Below, piece after piece: positions 9,151 through 18,599 of a stretch of 64,000 bases of DNA. How positions within the stretch are numbered: the stretch's first letter is position 1; each line of letters opens with the position of its first letter. A program made the position numbers and the translations under genes. The notes beneath the pieces were generated by a model, which saw only the letters and a program-made list of their open reading frames with translations, searched no databases and was not told where the DNA came from. Source of the stretch: Azonexaceae bacterium s22 (GTDB taxonomy: Bacteria; Pseudomonadota; Gammaproteobacteria; Burkholderiales; Rhodocyclaceae); contig WYCU01000003.1 of NCBI GenBank assembly GCA_016617495.1, positions 310,001 to 374,000 on the forward strand. Direction: 5' to 3'.

Positions 9151-9687
9151 ATGAAATCACCCATCAAATCACTGGAATCTTTCATCTTCGCCAGCCGCTG
9201 GATTCAGGCCCCGCTTTATGTCGGCCTGATCATTGCCCAAGTGGTTTACTGCTGGCTGTTCATGGTTGAACTCAGCCACCTCGTACACAAGGCCATCGAC
9301 ACCGCCCACATCAGCGAAACGGAAGTGATGCTGACGGTATTGGGGCTCATTGACGTCGTCATGATCGCCAATTTGCTAGTCATGGTCATTGTCGGCGGTT
9401 ACGAGACCTTCGTTTCGCGCCTCGATCTCGAAGGCCACCCGGATCAGCCCGAATGGCTGTCGCACGTCAATGCGGGCGTGCTGAAGATCAAACTATCCAC
9501 CGCCATCATCGGCATTTCCTCGATTCACCTGCTCAAGAGCTTCATCAATGCCGGCAATCTGGCCGAGCATACGTTGATGTGGCAGGTCATCATTCACGTC
9601 GTATTCCTTTTCTCCGCCCTGGCCATGGCCCTTGTTGACAAGACCATGACCCAGACTCTCGCACTGCAACATCAAAAACATCATTAA
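9151..9687 (+). CDS. YqhA/UPF0114-family membrane protein
   Basis: This 178-residue inner-membrane protein has about four hydrophobic segments (near residues 16-38, 58-80, 110-128 and 140-160). It carries the conserved centre GGYETFVSRLD of the UPF0114 (YqhA) family. Function is unknown across the family. I chose ATG at 9151, since an upstream TTG would add a stretch without family match. The stop is 14 bp before the fumarase start, so the two are probably co-transcribed. It diverges from acs; the 250-bp region between them should hold both promoters, but I cannot place them with confidence. Confidence 0.85.
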   Translation: MKSPIKSLESFIFASRWIQAPLYVGLIIAQVVYCWLFMVELSHLVHKAIDTAHISETEVMLTVLGLIDVVMIANLLVMVIVGGYETFVSRLDLEGHPDQPEWLSHVNAGVLKIKLSTAIIGISSIHLLKSFINAGNLAEHTLMWQVIIHVVFLFSALAMALVDKTMTQTLALQHQKHH

Positions 9688-9701
9688 TTCCGGAGTTGTG
9701 C

Positions 9702-11234
9702 ATGACCGCCATCAAACAGGAAGACCTGATCCAGTCCATCGCTGATGCCTTCCAGTACATCAGCTACTATCACCCGCTGGATTACATCAAGGCGCTGGGC
9801 GAAGCCTATGAGCGCGAGGAAAGCCCCGCTGCCAAGGACGCCATCGCCCAGATCCTGACCAACTCCCGCATGGCTGCCGAAGGCCACCGTCCGATTTGCC
9901 AGGACACCGGCATCGGCATGGTCTTCATCAAGGTCGGCATGAACGTCACCTGGCCGGATGCCACGATGAGCATCCAGAAGATGATCGACGAAGGCGTTCG
10001 TCGCGCCTACGCCAACCCGGACAACCCGCTGCGTGCCTCCGTGCTCGCCGACCCGGCCGGCACCCGCAAGAACACCAAGGACAACACCCCGGCCGTCGTG
10101 CACTTCGAAATCGTCGAAGGCGACCACGTCGAAGTCATCTGCGCGGCCAAGGGTGGCGGCTCGGAAGCCAAGTCCAAGTTCGCCATGCTCAACCCGTCCG
10201 ACGACCTCGTTGACTGGGTGCTGAAGAAGATTCCGGAAATGGGCGCTGGCTGGTGTCCGCCGGGCATCATCGGCATCGGCATCGGCGGCACGCCGGAAAA
10301 GGCCATGCTGCTGGCCAAGGAATCGATCATGGCGCCGGTCGACATGCACGATCTCAAGGCCAAGGCTGCCTCGGGTGCCCAACTGACCCGCGCCGAAGAA
10401 CTGCGTCTTGAGCTGTTCGAGAAGGTCAATGCCCTGGGCGTCGGCGCCCAAGGTCTGGGCGGCCTGACCACCGTGCTGGATGTGAAGGTACTCGACTACC
10501 CCTGCCACGCCGCCAACCTGCCGGTCGCGCTGGTACCGAACTGCGCCGCCACCCGCCACTGCCACTTCCATCTGGATGGTTCCGGCCCGGCCAAGATCGA
10601 GCCGCCGAAGCTGGAAGACTGGCCGGCCGTGACCTGGACGCCGGATCTCAAGTCCGCCACGCGCGTCGACCTCAACACCCTGACCAAGGAACAGGTCGCC
10701 TCCTGGAAGCCGGGCCAGAAGCTGCTGCTCAACGGCAAGATGCTGACCGGCCGCGATGCTGCCCACAAGCGCATTTCCGACATGCTGGCCAAGGGCGAGC
10801 AACTGCCGGTCGACTTCACCAACCGCGTCATTTACTACGTTGGCCCGGTCGATCCGGTGCGCGACGAAGTCGTTGGCCCGGCCGGCCCGACCACCGCCAC
10901 CCGCATGGACAAGTTCACCCGCATGATGCTGGAAAAGACCGGCCTGATCTCGATGATCGGCAAGTCCGAGCGTGGCCCGGTCGCCATCGAGGCGATCAAG
11001 GACAACAAGTCCGCCTACCTGATGGCCGTCGGTGGCGCTGCCTATCTCGTCGCCAAGGCCATCAAGTCGGCCAAGGTCGTTGGCTTTGCCGATCTCGGCA
11101 TGGAAGCCATCTACGAGTTCGATGTGCAGGATATGCCGGTGACGGTCGCGGTCGACTCCTCCGGCACCAGCGTACACGAAACCGGCCCGAAGGAATGGCA
11201 GGTCAAGATCGGCAAGATTCCGCTCAAGGCCTGA
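9702..11234 (+). CDS. fumA: class I fumarate hydratase (iron-sulfur)
   Basis: This 510-residue single-chain class I fumarase interconverts fumarate and malate in the TCA cycle using an oxygen-sensitive [4Fe-4S] cluster. The N-terminal domain has RPICQDTG with its cluster Cys, and further conserved Cys fall in DYPCHAANL and NCAATRHCHF. The C-terminal beta domain carries GPTTATRMD and AVGGAAYL. CCGGAG before ATG at 9702 sets the start. An intrinsic terminator follows. Class I rather than class II (FumC) suits a facultative or microaerobic lifestyle. Confidence 0.93.
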   Translation: MTAIKQEDLIQSIADAFQYISYYHPLDYIKALGEAYEREESPAAKDAIAQILTNSRMAAEGHRPICQDTGIGMVFIKVGMNVTWPDATMSIQKMIDEGVRRAYANPDNPLRASVLADPAGTRKNTKDNTPAVVHFEIVEGDHVEVICAAKGGGSEAKSKFAMLNPSDDLVDWVLKKIPEMGAGWCPPGIIGIGIGGTPEKAMLLAKESIMAPVDMHDLKAKAASGAQLTRAEELRLELFEKVNALGVGAQGLGGLTTVLDVKVLDYPCHAANLPVALVPNCAATRHCHFHLDGSGPAKIEPPKLEDWPAVTWTPDLKSATRVDLNTLTKEQVASWKPGQKLLLNGKMLTGRDAAHKRISDMLAKGEQLPVDFTNRVIYYVGPVDPVRDEVVGPAGPTTATRMDKFTRMMLEKTGLISMIGKSERGPVAIEAIKDNKSAYLMAVGGAAYLVAKAIKSAKVVGFADLGMEAIYEFDVQDMPVTVAVDSSGTSVHETGPKEWQVKIGKIPLKA

Positions 11235-11271
11235 GCCTGAAGCCCGGCGCCGGACACGGCGCCAAAAACAA

Positions 11272-11298
11272 AGCCCCCGAATATCGGGGGCTTTTTTT
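11272..11298 (+). terminator. fumarase terminator
   Basis: AGCCCCCGA and TCGGGGGCT form a nine-pair stem with an ATA loop, followed by seven Ts. Confidence 0.93.
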
Positions 11299-11316
11299 AT
11301 ACGCGGGCAAACCGGG

Positions 11317-11351
11317 ATTGTCGCGGTCGACCTCAAAAAACGGGCAAAAAT
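11317..11351 (+). repeat. 35-bp dispersed repeat, intergenic copy
   Basis: It starts ATTGTCGCGGTCGACC and continues TCAAAAAACG then GGCAAAAAT. It lies between the fumarase terminator and the end of the convergent glycine-zipper gene. Confidence 0.75.
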
Positions 11352-11363
11352 GCCCGCCAGCGA

Positions 11364-11777
11364 TCAGCGCAACAATTCCATGCCGGTATCGGTCACGCGC
11401 ACACGGTCGCCGGGACGCACTGCCGGCTGCGCGGTTTGTTGCACCGTGGCAACGGAACCGTCTTCATAACGCACCGTCACAATCCAGAGCGTCGACTCGC
11501 CGGCAGTCATGCGATTGCCAACCACGGCGCCGCCCGCCGCGCCGCCGACCGTAGCGAGAGTGCGCCCACGGCCTTGACCAACCTGATTGCCAAGCACGCC
11601 ACCGACGACAGCGCCGCCCACCGTGCCCAGCGTCGAGCCAGAATTCTGCACGGTTTCCTGACGCACGCCTTCGACCGTACCGACCCGGCCGGCATTTTGT
11701 GCCTGTGCGGTAGACATCAAGGGGGCGGTCAGGCAAACGCTAAGCAGGACTGCGCGAATCAGGTGTTGGATTTTCAT
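11364..11777 (-). CDS. glycine-zipper envelope protein (SlyB/17-kDa antigen-like)
   Basis: This 137-residue exported protein has a Sec signal peptide (basic MKIQH start, hydrophobic core, cleavage likely after AQA near residue 26). A glycine-zipper 2TM region follows (about residues 48-90) with repeats such as TVGGAVVGGVLGNQVG. No lipobox Cys precedes the mature part, so it may not be a lipoprotein. The C-terminus is a short beta-rich domain (WIVTVRYEDG). The start at 11777 has GGAGAG upstream. Such proteins sit in or near the outer membrane and affect envelope integrity. The gene converges with fumarase. Confidence 0.82.
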   Translation of the reverse strand: MKIQHLIRAVLLSVCLTAPLMSTAQAQNAGRVGTVEGVRQETVQNSGSTLGTVGGAVVGGVLGNQVGQGRGRTLATVGGAAGGAVVGNRMTAGESTLWIVTVRYEDGSVATVQQTAQPAVRPGDRVRVTDTGMELLR

Positions 11778-11904
11778 GGGTTTCTCTCCGAAAAAGTGAT
11801 GGGGCCGCGCCAATGGACAAACGCTGACCATGGCGACTTTGCCGCAACATTAACGCATTCGTGCGGAAAACGGGAACCCGTTCGCCCCCATCCCAATTGC
11901 CGGA

Positions 11905-13098
11905 TTAGACGGCCACAGGCGCAATTCCGGGGATTTCAGCCAACAAATAACTGCCCTTGCCGGAGGTTTTCACTCGGTACATCGCCTCGTCGGCGCGATG
12001 GATCAGATCGGTGACGGTCATCCCCGCGTAGGGAAAAAGACAAAGCCCGATGCTGGCGCCCAGCCCCGCATGTTCCGGGAGAAACTCCAGCGGCTCGGCA
12101 ATTTCCGCCAGCAGTTTGCGCGCCAGGGCATGCGCGGCGTTTTCGTCGCCGATATCCTCGGCCAACACAAAGAATTCGTCGCCACCGATGCGCGCCACCG
12201 TATCGCTGGCGCGAATCGCCGCTTTGAGCCGCTGCGCGATTTCGCGCAGTGTCTGGTCGCCCAGCTTGTGGCCGTAGGTGTCGTTAATTTCCTTGAAACC
12301 GTCGAGATCGAGAAAATAGCCGCAATGCTGCACCTGGTGACGCAAAGCCCCCGCTTCGGCCTGGAGGATGCGGTCGTACAACAAGTCGCGATTGGGCAGG
12401 CCGGTCAGCCCGTCGTGCAGCGAACGTTGCAGGTGGTAGTGCCGCTCGGCCTCAAGCTCCTGTTCGCGCACGAACAGCAAGCGCCGCTGCCGCTCGGCGA
12501 GGTAGCCTGCCGAACCGCCGATGAGGTTGGCGGAAACGATGAAGAAGTTATGCCCGGCCAGGGTGTGCAGGGGGTAGTCCATCAACACGCCGAAAATGAT
12601 GTTGTACGCCATCAACAACACCAAATCGACACCCAGCGCGTAAATGAAGCGCGTGCCCACAAAGTTGTAGGTGTAGAAAGTCACCAGCACCATCATCGGG
12701 TAGTAGTACGAGGCATTGTGCTGCGGCACATAAAACTGCATGCCCAGTAACCCGACTCCGGCCGCAAGGCCAACCGCCGCCAGCAACAAATGCGACATGC
12801 GGTTGAACCAGGGGGTCAATGAAATCAGCAGCACCAACGTTGGCACACCCAGCGCCGTCAGGCGCGCCTGCCACACCTGTGGGATCACATCCGGCGGAAC
12901 GAACCACTGATCGAGCACGCCATGGAACAGGTACACGAACATCCCCACCACGCAGGCAAACTGGCCCTGCCGCCGTGTGCGAGTCGCCGTCGCGCTGAGG
13001 AAGGCTTGTTCCACAGCGGGATTGTTAAAGCGAAGCGTCAGGAGATGCATGCCGGACATGGGCAGATCGCGATATCGAAATAGCCTTGCAGGAGTCAT
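11905..13098 (-). CDS. membrane-bound diguanylate cyclase
   Basis: A roughly 390-residue protein with about six N-terminal membrane segments (residues 45-205), a short basic coiled linker and a C-terminal GGDEF domain. The active site reads GGDEF intact, and RASD five residues before it is the product-binding I-site, so both cyclic-di-GMP synthesis and feedback inhibition are expected. No EAL domain is present. The membrane part resembles MASE-type sensors, but I cannot assign a ligand. The start is uncertain: ATG at 13098, 13059 and 13050 are all possible and none has a strong ribosome site. It diverges from sbcD. Confidence 0.88.
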   Translation of the reverse strand: MTPARLFRYRDLPMSGMHLLTLRFNNPAVEQAFLSATATRTRRQGQFACVVGMFVYLFHGVLDQWFVPPDVIPQVWQARLTALGVPTLVLLISLTPWFNRMSHLLLAAVGLAAGVGLLGMQFYVPQHNASYYYPMMVLVTFYTYNFVGTRFIYALGVDLVLLMAYNIIFGVLMDYPLHTLAGHNFFIVSANLIGGSAGYLAERQRRLLFVREQELEAERHYHLQRSLHDGLTGLPNRDLLYDRILQAEAGALRHQVQHCGYFLDLDGFKEINDTYGHKLGDQTLREIAQRLKAAIRASDTVARIGGDEFFVLAEDIGDENAAHALARKLLAEIAEPLEFLPEHAGLGASIGLCLFPYAGMTVTDLIHRADEAMYRVKTSGKGSYLLAEIPGIAPVAV

Positions 13099-13201
13099 GG
13101 ATTATCCAGCCTCGCACCCGGATTGCATAGCCACCGGCAATCGCCTCGCCGAACGGGCGCCGAGCAACATAGAATGGCCGTTTTGTACCGCTGCCCCACC
13201 C

Positions 13202-14419
13202 ATGCGCCTTCTCCACACGTCCGACTGGCACCTCGGCCAGCACTTTCTCGGCAAGAGCCGTCAGGCCGAGCATCAGGCGCTGATCGACTGGCTGTTGCAA
13301 CAGACAAAAGCCCTGGCCGTCGACGCCGTACTCATCGCCGGCGACATTTTCGACACCGGCACCCCGCCCTCGTATGCCCGGGAGTTGTACAACCAGTTGG
13401 TCGAACGCCTGCACGATGCGAAGGTGACGCTGCTGCTCCTCGGCGGCAACCATGATTCCGTCGCCGTACTCGGTGAAAGCCGCAGCCTGTTGGCGCGCCT
13501 CGGCACCATCGTCGTGCCCTGCGCCGAAGCACCGGAAGCCCAGGTGCATTGCCTCAAGCGGCGCGACGGCACGCCGGGCGCGCTGGTCTGCGCCGTGCCC
13601 TTCATCCGTCCGCGCGATGTGCTGCTCAGCCAGCCCGGGCAAAGCGCCTACGAGAAGCAGGGCGCCTTGCAGGAGGCCATCCGGCACCACTACGCAGCGG
13701 CCTACGCCGCTGCGCTGGCCCAACGGGAAGCGCTGGCAACCCCGCTGCCCATCGTGCTCACCGGGCACCTGACGACGGTCGGCGCCAGTACCAGCGAATC
13801 GGTGCGGGAAATCTACGTTGGCGCGCTGGAGGCCTTTCCCACCAGCGCCTTCCCGCCGGCCGACTACATCGCCCTCGGCCACATCCATCGACCGCAACGG
13901 GTCGGCGGCCTGGCGCATGTGCGCTATTCCGGCTCGCCGCTCACCTTGAGCTTCGATGAGTGCGGGCAGCAAAAGGAAATGCTGCTGGTCGATTTCGCCG
14001 GAGCTGCGCCCCCGACGGTCACCCCCCTGCCGGTACCGGATTTCCAGCCCTTGGCCGCGCTCACCTGCACCCTCGCCCAAGCGCCCGCGGCGCTCGCCGA
14101 GGCGGCCGCCCGCGGCACCCCGGCGCGCCCGGTGTGGCTGGAAGTGACCATCGTCGAAGACGATTACCTCAACGATCTGCCCGCCCGCATTCAGGCGCTT
14201 TGCGACGGCCTGCCGCTGGAAGCGTTGCGCATTCGCCGCGCCCGGGGTCAGCGCGAAGCGGCGCTCGTCTCGCCGCAACTGGAAACGCTCGACGAACTCG
14301 GCCCGGAAGCGGTTTTCGCCCGACGCCTGGCGCTGGAAGAAATCGACGACGCACGCCAGCAGGCATTACACGAACGCTTCCGTGAGACCGTGGCGGGGAT
14401 GGGCGAGGCCGCTGCATGA
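13202..14419 (+). CDS. sbcD: SbcCD nuclease subunit D
   Basis: This 405-residue Mre11-type metallophosphatase has its motifs in order: LHTSDWHLGQ at the N-terminus, IAGDIFDTG, LLGGNHDS, and GHIHRPQ near residue 228. With SbcC it cuts hairpins and protein-blocked DNA ends, which matters in a genome carrying palindromic repeats. The start was moved to ATG at 13202, because the family begins MRLLHTSDWH; the 75 residues before it in frame have no family match. The stop overlaps the sbcC start (ATGA), so the two are translationally coupled. Confidence 0.94.
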   Translation: MRLLHTSDWHLGQHFLGKSRQAEHQALIDWLLQQTKALAVDAVLIAGDIFDTGTPPSYARELYNQLVERLHDAKVTLLLLGGNHDSVAVLGESRSLLARLGTIVVPCAEAPEAQVHCLKRRDGTPGALVCAVPFIRPRDVLLSQPGQSAYEKQGALQEAIRHHYAAAYAAALAQREALATPLPIVLTGHLTTVGASTSESVREIYVGALEAFPTSAFPPADYIALGHIHRPQRVGGLAHVRYSGSPLTLSFDECGQQKEMLLVDFAGAAPPTVTPLPVPDFQPLAALTCTLAQAPAALAEAAARGTPARPVWLEVTIVEDDYLNDLPARIQALCDGLPLEALRIRRARGQREAALVSPQLETLDELGPEAVFARRLALEEIDDARQQALHERFRETVAGMGEAAA

Positions 14420-17400
14420 AGATCCTCCGTCTGCGCCTGAAAAACCTCAATTCGCTGAAAGGCGAATGGACGCTCGACTTCACCGCGCCGCCGTTCAGCG
14501 ACAACGGCCTGTTCGCCATCACCGGCCCAACCGGCGCCGGCAAATCGACCCTGCTCGACGCCATCTGCCTCGCGCTCTACCACCAGACGCCGCGCCTCGA
14601 CCGCATCACCGCCGCCGAAAACGACCTGATGACGCGCCACACCGCGGACTGTCTCGCCGAGGTCGAATTCGAAGTCAAAGGCAAACGCTACGTCAGTTTC
14701 TGGAGCCAGCGCCGGGCCCGCGACAAGCCAAACGGCGCCCTGCAACAGCCCAAGGTGGAACTGGCCGACGACACCGGCAAGATCATCGCCAGCCAGAGCC
14801 AGGAGAAACTGCAGCAAATCAAAGCCATTACCGGCCTCGATTTCCCGCGCTTCACCAAATCCATGCTGCTCGCGCAGGGCGGCTTTGCCGCCTTCCTGAA
14901 CGCCAATGCCAACGAGCGCGCCGATCTCTTGGAAGAACTCACCGGCAGCGAAATCTATGGCGACATCTCGATTCGCGTCTTCGAAACCGCGCGCGACGCC
15001 CGCCAGCAACTCGACCAGCTCAAGGCCCGCGCCGATGGCGTTGAGCTGATGTCACCGGAAACGCAAGCGGAAAAAGCCGCCGAAATCGCCGCCCTCGCCG
15101 CGCAGCAGGCCGCCCTGCAACCGCAATGGCAAGCCCGCCAGCAACAGCGGCAATGGCGCCTCGATCTGCAACAGGCCGAAGCCGACTTGCACGCGGCCGA
15201 CACCCGCCTCGCCGCCGCACGCCAGGCCAAAGACGACGCAGCGCCGGAACTCGCACGCCTTGCCGCCAGCGAACCCGCCGTGCTGCTGCAACCCGCCTGG
15301 CAAGCCTGGCAAAGCGCCGAAACCGCCACAAACGAAACGCGCCGCCAGCAAATCCAGCAGCGCGACACCCTGGCCCACGAACAACAGGCCCATGCCGCGC
15401 TGGCCCTACGCACCGCCGCGCTGGCCCGGCAAGTCTCGCAGCAGGCACAACAGGAACACCGAGCCGTGGCTGAAGAACGCCGGTCGCTGGAAGCCGGATT
15501 TGCTGCCCGCCCGCACGGCGCCCGCCTCGGCGAATCGCTTGCCGCCTGGACGCAGCAACTGGCGCAAATCGACCGGCTGGGCAGTGCCGTCGCCACTGCA
15601 GCCGCGGAAATCGCGGCTGGCGCGGCCACGCTCAACGTGGCAATCCAGGCGCAAAGCGATGCAATTGTCGCGGTCGACCGCCAAAAAGCGGCCAAAATCG
15701 CAGCCGACGCCGCGCTCGAGCAAGCCGAAACCCGGCTGCGGCAACAACTCGCCGGGCAAACGCTGGCCGCACTGCGCCAACACCAGCAAAACACCCTGGC
15801 CGTCCTCAATGCCTGGCAACAGCTCGACACGCATGCCCGCCAGCGGCGCGAACTGGCCACGCAGGAAGACACCCGCCGCAACCAGCAAGGCCAGGCCGAA
15901 GCCGCCATGGCCCAACAACAGACCCGCCTCGAGGCGCTCGCAACTCGCGCGCAAACGCTCCACGAACAAGTGGCCGACAAACGCCAGCTGCTCGACCAGG
16001 AGCGGCGCATCCAGCAACTGGAAGACCATCGCCGCCAACTCCAGCCGGGCATGCCCTGTCCGCTGTGCGGCGCCACCGAACACCCGGCCATCGAAGCCTA
16101 CCGCGCCCTCGACGTCTCGCAGACCGAAAGCGCCCTCAAAGCCTGCGAAAGCGCGCTGGAAAGCGTCATCGCCGACACGCAGACCGCCCGCCAGGCGCTC
16201 GCCGTCGATGCAGCGCGCTGCAAGGCCTGGCAAGAGCAGGCGCAACAGGCCCAGGCGCGCATCGCGCAATGGCAGGCCGAATGGTCGGCCCTGTGCGCCA
16301 CCTTGCCCGAAACGCTGCGCCCCCAGCCGGACGATTGGGCGCAAGCGGCCCGCCTTGCGCAAGGCAAGACTGCCGCCGAAACCGCGCACCGCGACATCGG
16401 GGGGCAACTCGCCGCCGCCGAAGCCGCCGACCTTGCCCTGCAAGGCGCCCGCCAGCAGGCCCAGGCGGCCGGGCAAAGCTTGCTCGCCGCCGAATCCCGG
16501 CGCGATCTGCTGATCGGCGAACGCCGTGCGCAGGAAGAAAAACAAGCCGAACGCACCCGGCAATTGAAAGCTCAGGAAAACGAACTGGCCGGGCTCAAAC
16601 AGACCCTGAGCCAGACCCTCGCCGAATCCGGCTACGCCCTGCCCGACGACACGGCACACTGGCTGGCCGAGCGCCAACAGGAATGGGCCGACTGGCAAGC
16701 CCGCCAGCAACGCCACGCCACGCTGGGCGAGGCCCTGACCCTCCTGCAAGCCCAGTGCGATGCCGCCGCCAAAGACGCCCAACGCTGGGCTGACATTGCC
16801 GAATTGTCGCGGTCAACCCTCGAAAACGGGCAAAAACCGGACACCGAGTCGCTGCCGGACGAGCACGAGGCCGCAGCCAGTTTTGCGGCTGCCTGCCGCG
16901 ATTACGACGCCGCAACCCAGACCCTCGCCGAGCGCCAGGGCCAACTGCGCCAGCTCGACGCCCAGGCGCTCAGTCAGGCGCAAACGCTGGCCACTGCAAC
17001 CGCGCACTGGCAGCAAGCCTTGGCCGCCAGCCCCTTTGCGGATCAGGCCGCCTTCCTCGCCGCCCGTCTGCCGGACGACGAACGCCAGCGCCTGCAACAA
17101 CGCCGCGCGGCGTGCGAACAGGCCTGCCAGCAAGGCGAAGCCCTCCTCACCGCCGCCCGCCAGCGGACGCGACAATTGCTCGAACACGCGCCGCAATCCG
17201 CGGCAGGCGAGACCGAGCCCGCCGCCATCCCGACCCTGGCCGAACTGGACACCCTGCTTGCCGAACTCGATACGCAACGTCAGACACTGGCCGAACGCCT
17301 CGGTACGCTGCGCGCGCAACTCGACGACGACGCGCGCCGGCGCCAGACGCAACAAGCCCTGTTTGCCGAAATTGCCGAAAAAACACGCGATGCGGACCTC

Positions 17401-17904
17401 TGGCAACACCTCAACAGCCTGATCGGCTCCGCCCAGGGCGACAAATTCCGCAAATTTGCCCAGGGCCTCACGCTCGACCACCTGCTGCAACTCGCCAACC
17501 GCCACCTGCTCCGCCTGCACGCCCGCTACACGCTGCGCCGCAAAACGAGCGGCGAACTGGCGCTGGACATCGTCGATAGCTGGCAAGGCGACACCGTGCG
17601 CGACACACGCACACTTTCCGGCGGCGAAAGTTTTCTGGTCAGCCTCGCGCTGGCGCTGGCGCTTTCCGATCTGGTCAGCCACAAAACCTCCATCGATTCG
17701 CTCTTCCTCGACGAAGGCTTCGGCACACTGGACGGCGACACGCTGGAAATCGCCCTCGGCGCGCTCGATACCCTGAACGCCAGCGGCAAGACCATCGGCA
17801 TCATCAGCCACGTGGAAAGCCTCAAGGAACGCATTCCGGCGCAAATCCGCGTGGACAAAGGCGGTGGCGTCGGCCATTCGCGGCTGACCGTGCTGCCCCG
17901 CTGA
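14416..17904 (+). CDS. sbcC: SbcCD nuclease subunit C (SMC-like ATPase)
   Basis: This 1162-residue Rad50-like ATPase has Walker A GPTGAGKST near residue 36, a long N-terminal coiled coil, and the zinc hook CPLCG near residue 548. The second coiled coil is followed by the ABC signature LSGGESFLVS and Walker B SLFLDEGFGTLD near the C-terminus. The arms are extremely rich in Gln, Ala and Arg. Two copies of the dispersed repeat lie in the arms, at 15664 (peptide IVAVDRQKAAKIA) and 16803 (LSRSTLENGQK). The second changes local composition and probably interrupts the heptads. It forms an operon with sbcD. Confidence 0.94.
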   Translation: MKILRLRLKNLNSLKGEWTLDFTAPPFSDNGLFAITGPTGAGKSTLLDAICLALYHQTPRLDRITAAENDLMTRHTADCLAEVEFEVKGKRYVSFWSQRRARDKPNGALQQPKVELADDTGKIIASQSQEKLQQIKAITGLDFPRFTKSMLLAQGGFAAFLNANANERADLLEELTGSEIYGDISIRVFETARDARQQLDQLKARADGVELMSPETQAEKAAEIAALAAQQAALQPQWQARQQQRQWRLDLQQAEADLHAADTRLAAARQAKDDAAPELARLAASEPAVLLQPAWQAWQSAETATNETRRQQIQQRDTLAHEQQAHAALALRTAALARQVSQQAQQEHRAVAEERRSLEAGFAARPHGARLGESLAAWTQQLAQIDRLGSAVATAAAEIAAGAATLNVAIQAQSDAIVAVDRQKAAKIAADAALEQAETRLRQQLAGQTLAALRQHQQNTLAVLNAWQQLDTHARQRRELATQEDTRRNQQGQAEAAMAQQQTRLEALATRAQTLHEQVADKRQLLDQERRIQQLEDHRRQLQPGMPCPLCGATEHPAIEAYRALDVSQTESALKACESALESVIADTQTARQALAVDAARCKAWQEQAQQAQARIAQWQAEWSALCATLPETLRPQPDDWAQAARLAQGKTAAETAHRDIGGQLAAAEAADLALQGARQQAQAAGQSLLAAESRRDLLIGERRAQEEKQAERTRQLKAQENELAGLKQTLSQTLAESGYALPDDTAHWLAERQQEWADWQARQQRHATLGEALTLLQAQCDAAAKDAQRWADIAELSRSTLENGQKPDTESLPDEHEAAASFAAACRDYDAATQTLAERQGQLRQLDAQALSQAQTLATATAHWQQALAASPFADQAAFLAARLPDDERQRLQQRRAACEQACQQGEALLTAARQRTRQLLEHAPQSAAGETEPAAIPTLAELDTLLAELDTQRQTLAERLGTLRAQLDDDARRRQTQQALFAEIAEKTRDADLWQHLNSLIGSAQGDKFRKFAQGLTLDHLLQLANRHLLRLHARYTLRRKTSGELALDIVDSWQGDTVRDTRTLSGGESFLVSLALALALSDLVSHKTSIDSLFLDEGFGTLDGDTLEIALGALDTLNASGKTIGIISHVESLKERIPAQIRVDKGGGVGHSRLTVLPR
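15664..15698 (+). repeat. 35-bp dispersed repeat inside sbcC, first copy
   Basis: ATTGTCGCGGTCGACC followed by GCCAAAAAGCGG and CCAAAAT. It is in frame within the first coiled-coil arm and is a close match to the intergenic copies. Confidence 0.75.
16803..16836 (+). repeat. 35-bp dispersed repeat inside sbcC, second copy
   Basis: ATTGTCGCGGTCAACC followed by CTCGAAAACGGG and CAAAAA. It is read in a different frame from the first copy: this one gives LSRST, the first gives IVAVD. Confidence 0.7.
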
Positions 17905-18239
17905 CCGTGCCGACGCCCCAAAGCGAACCGGCGCGCACTGCTGCGGTGCAGCACACCGGGATCGATTTCCCGCCATCCGGCGCATGCGCCTCGGCGCGAT
18001 TTCGCCGGTAACAACGGCCGCTGACGCGCGAGCAAGCCCCGCCCGCGCCTCGCCAGCCCTTGTGCCAGTTGCGGCGCACGGCGAACACGCGGCGGCGGCC
18101 TGCTTGTGCGATTACCGACAATAGCGCGCCGCAAATGCGCCATGGCCGCCTGCAATCCACGGAAAATGCTGCGCCGCAGCAGGTGGTCCGGCTTATGCTT
18201 TGGAACGGTCGTCGTCGCATTGCGTAAAAGGAGTTCGCC
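17905..18239 (+). other. gene-free stretch after sbcC
   Basis: I see no supported gene. Open frames on the minus strand have no ribosome sites and run into sbcC antisense. Only the ribosome site of the next small gene (AAAAGGAG at 18226-18233) is clear. Confidence 0.5.
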
Positions 18240-18434
18240 ATGATCGTTCGTCGCCGCACATGGACCTATCGCCTGTCCGGTCAGGATTTCGCCCGGACCA
18301 TTTCCTTCGATATGCCGCTCACCGCCCAAAAGGCGCGCGAATCGCTGATCCGTACCTTCGGCACCGCGCCACTGGAAATCTGGGGCAATACCACCGGCGG
18401 CGGCGCCTGGCAGCCCTTGCCGGCCCGACGCTGA
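18240..18434 (+). CDS. small conserved-looking hypothetical protein (64 aa)
   Basis: This 64-residue soluble protein has a basic N-terminus (MIVRRRTWTYRLSG) and a mixed alpha/beta pattern. The Ala-Arg-rich helix AQKARESLIRTFG is followed by a strand and a Gly-rich loop (GNTTGGGAW). A strong AAGGAG lies six bases before ATG. I recognise no family. The pattern is like small adaptor or ribosome-associated proteins of beta-proteobacteria, but no function can be assigned. It stands alone between sbcC and the ilvBN leader. Confidence 0.65.
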   Translation: MIVRRRTWTYRLSGQDFARTISFDMPLTAQKARESLIRTFGTAPLEIWGNTTGGGAWQPLPARR

Positions 18435-18479
18435 CCGCCTACCCGACGCCAGGCTCCGGTGCGGCGGCCCGCGCACCGG

Positions 18480-18514
18480 ATTGTCGCGGTCGACCGTAAA
18501 AATCGGCCGAAAAT
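18480..18514 (+). repeat. 35-bp dispersed repeat upstream of the ilvBN promoter
   Basis: ATTGTCGCGGTCGACC followed by GTAAAAATCGGCC and GAAAAT. It ends 19 bp before the predicted -35 box of the ilvBN leader transcript, so it may also touch regulation there. Confidence 0.75.
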
Positions 18515-18533
18515 AACCCTACCCTCCAAGGGC

Positions 18534-18562
18534 TTGATTTTCCGGAACATCTCGGCGATAGT
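18534..18562 (+). promoter_or_regulatory. predicted sigma-70 promoter of the ilvBN leader
   Basis: TTGATT and GATAGT are separated by 17 bases, placing transcription start near 18569, about 30 bases before the leader-peptide ATG. Confidence 0.55.
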
Positions 18563-18599
18563 TCCGCCTCATTCAATTTTTCTCGCCGATCCCCACGCC

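Noticed and set aside
11140-11165. GTCGCGGTCGAC in the fumarase gene as another dispersed-repeat copy
   Set aside because: The second arm is missing and the codons spell the conserved VTVAVDSSG of the enzyme, so this is a chance match.
9684-11336. A 550-codon minus-strand frame opposite fumarase
   Set aside because: Fumarase is certain on the other strand; the frame has no motif and runs through its terminator.
15406-16782. Long minus-strand frames opposite sbcC
   Set aside because: They arise from the Gln/Ala-rich coiled-coil codons of sbcC and have no start signals.
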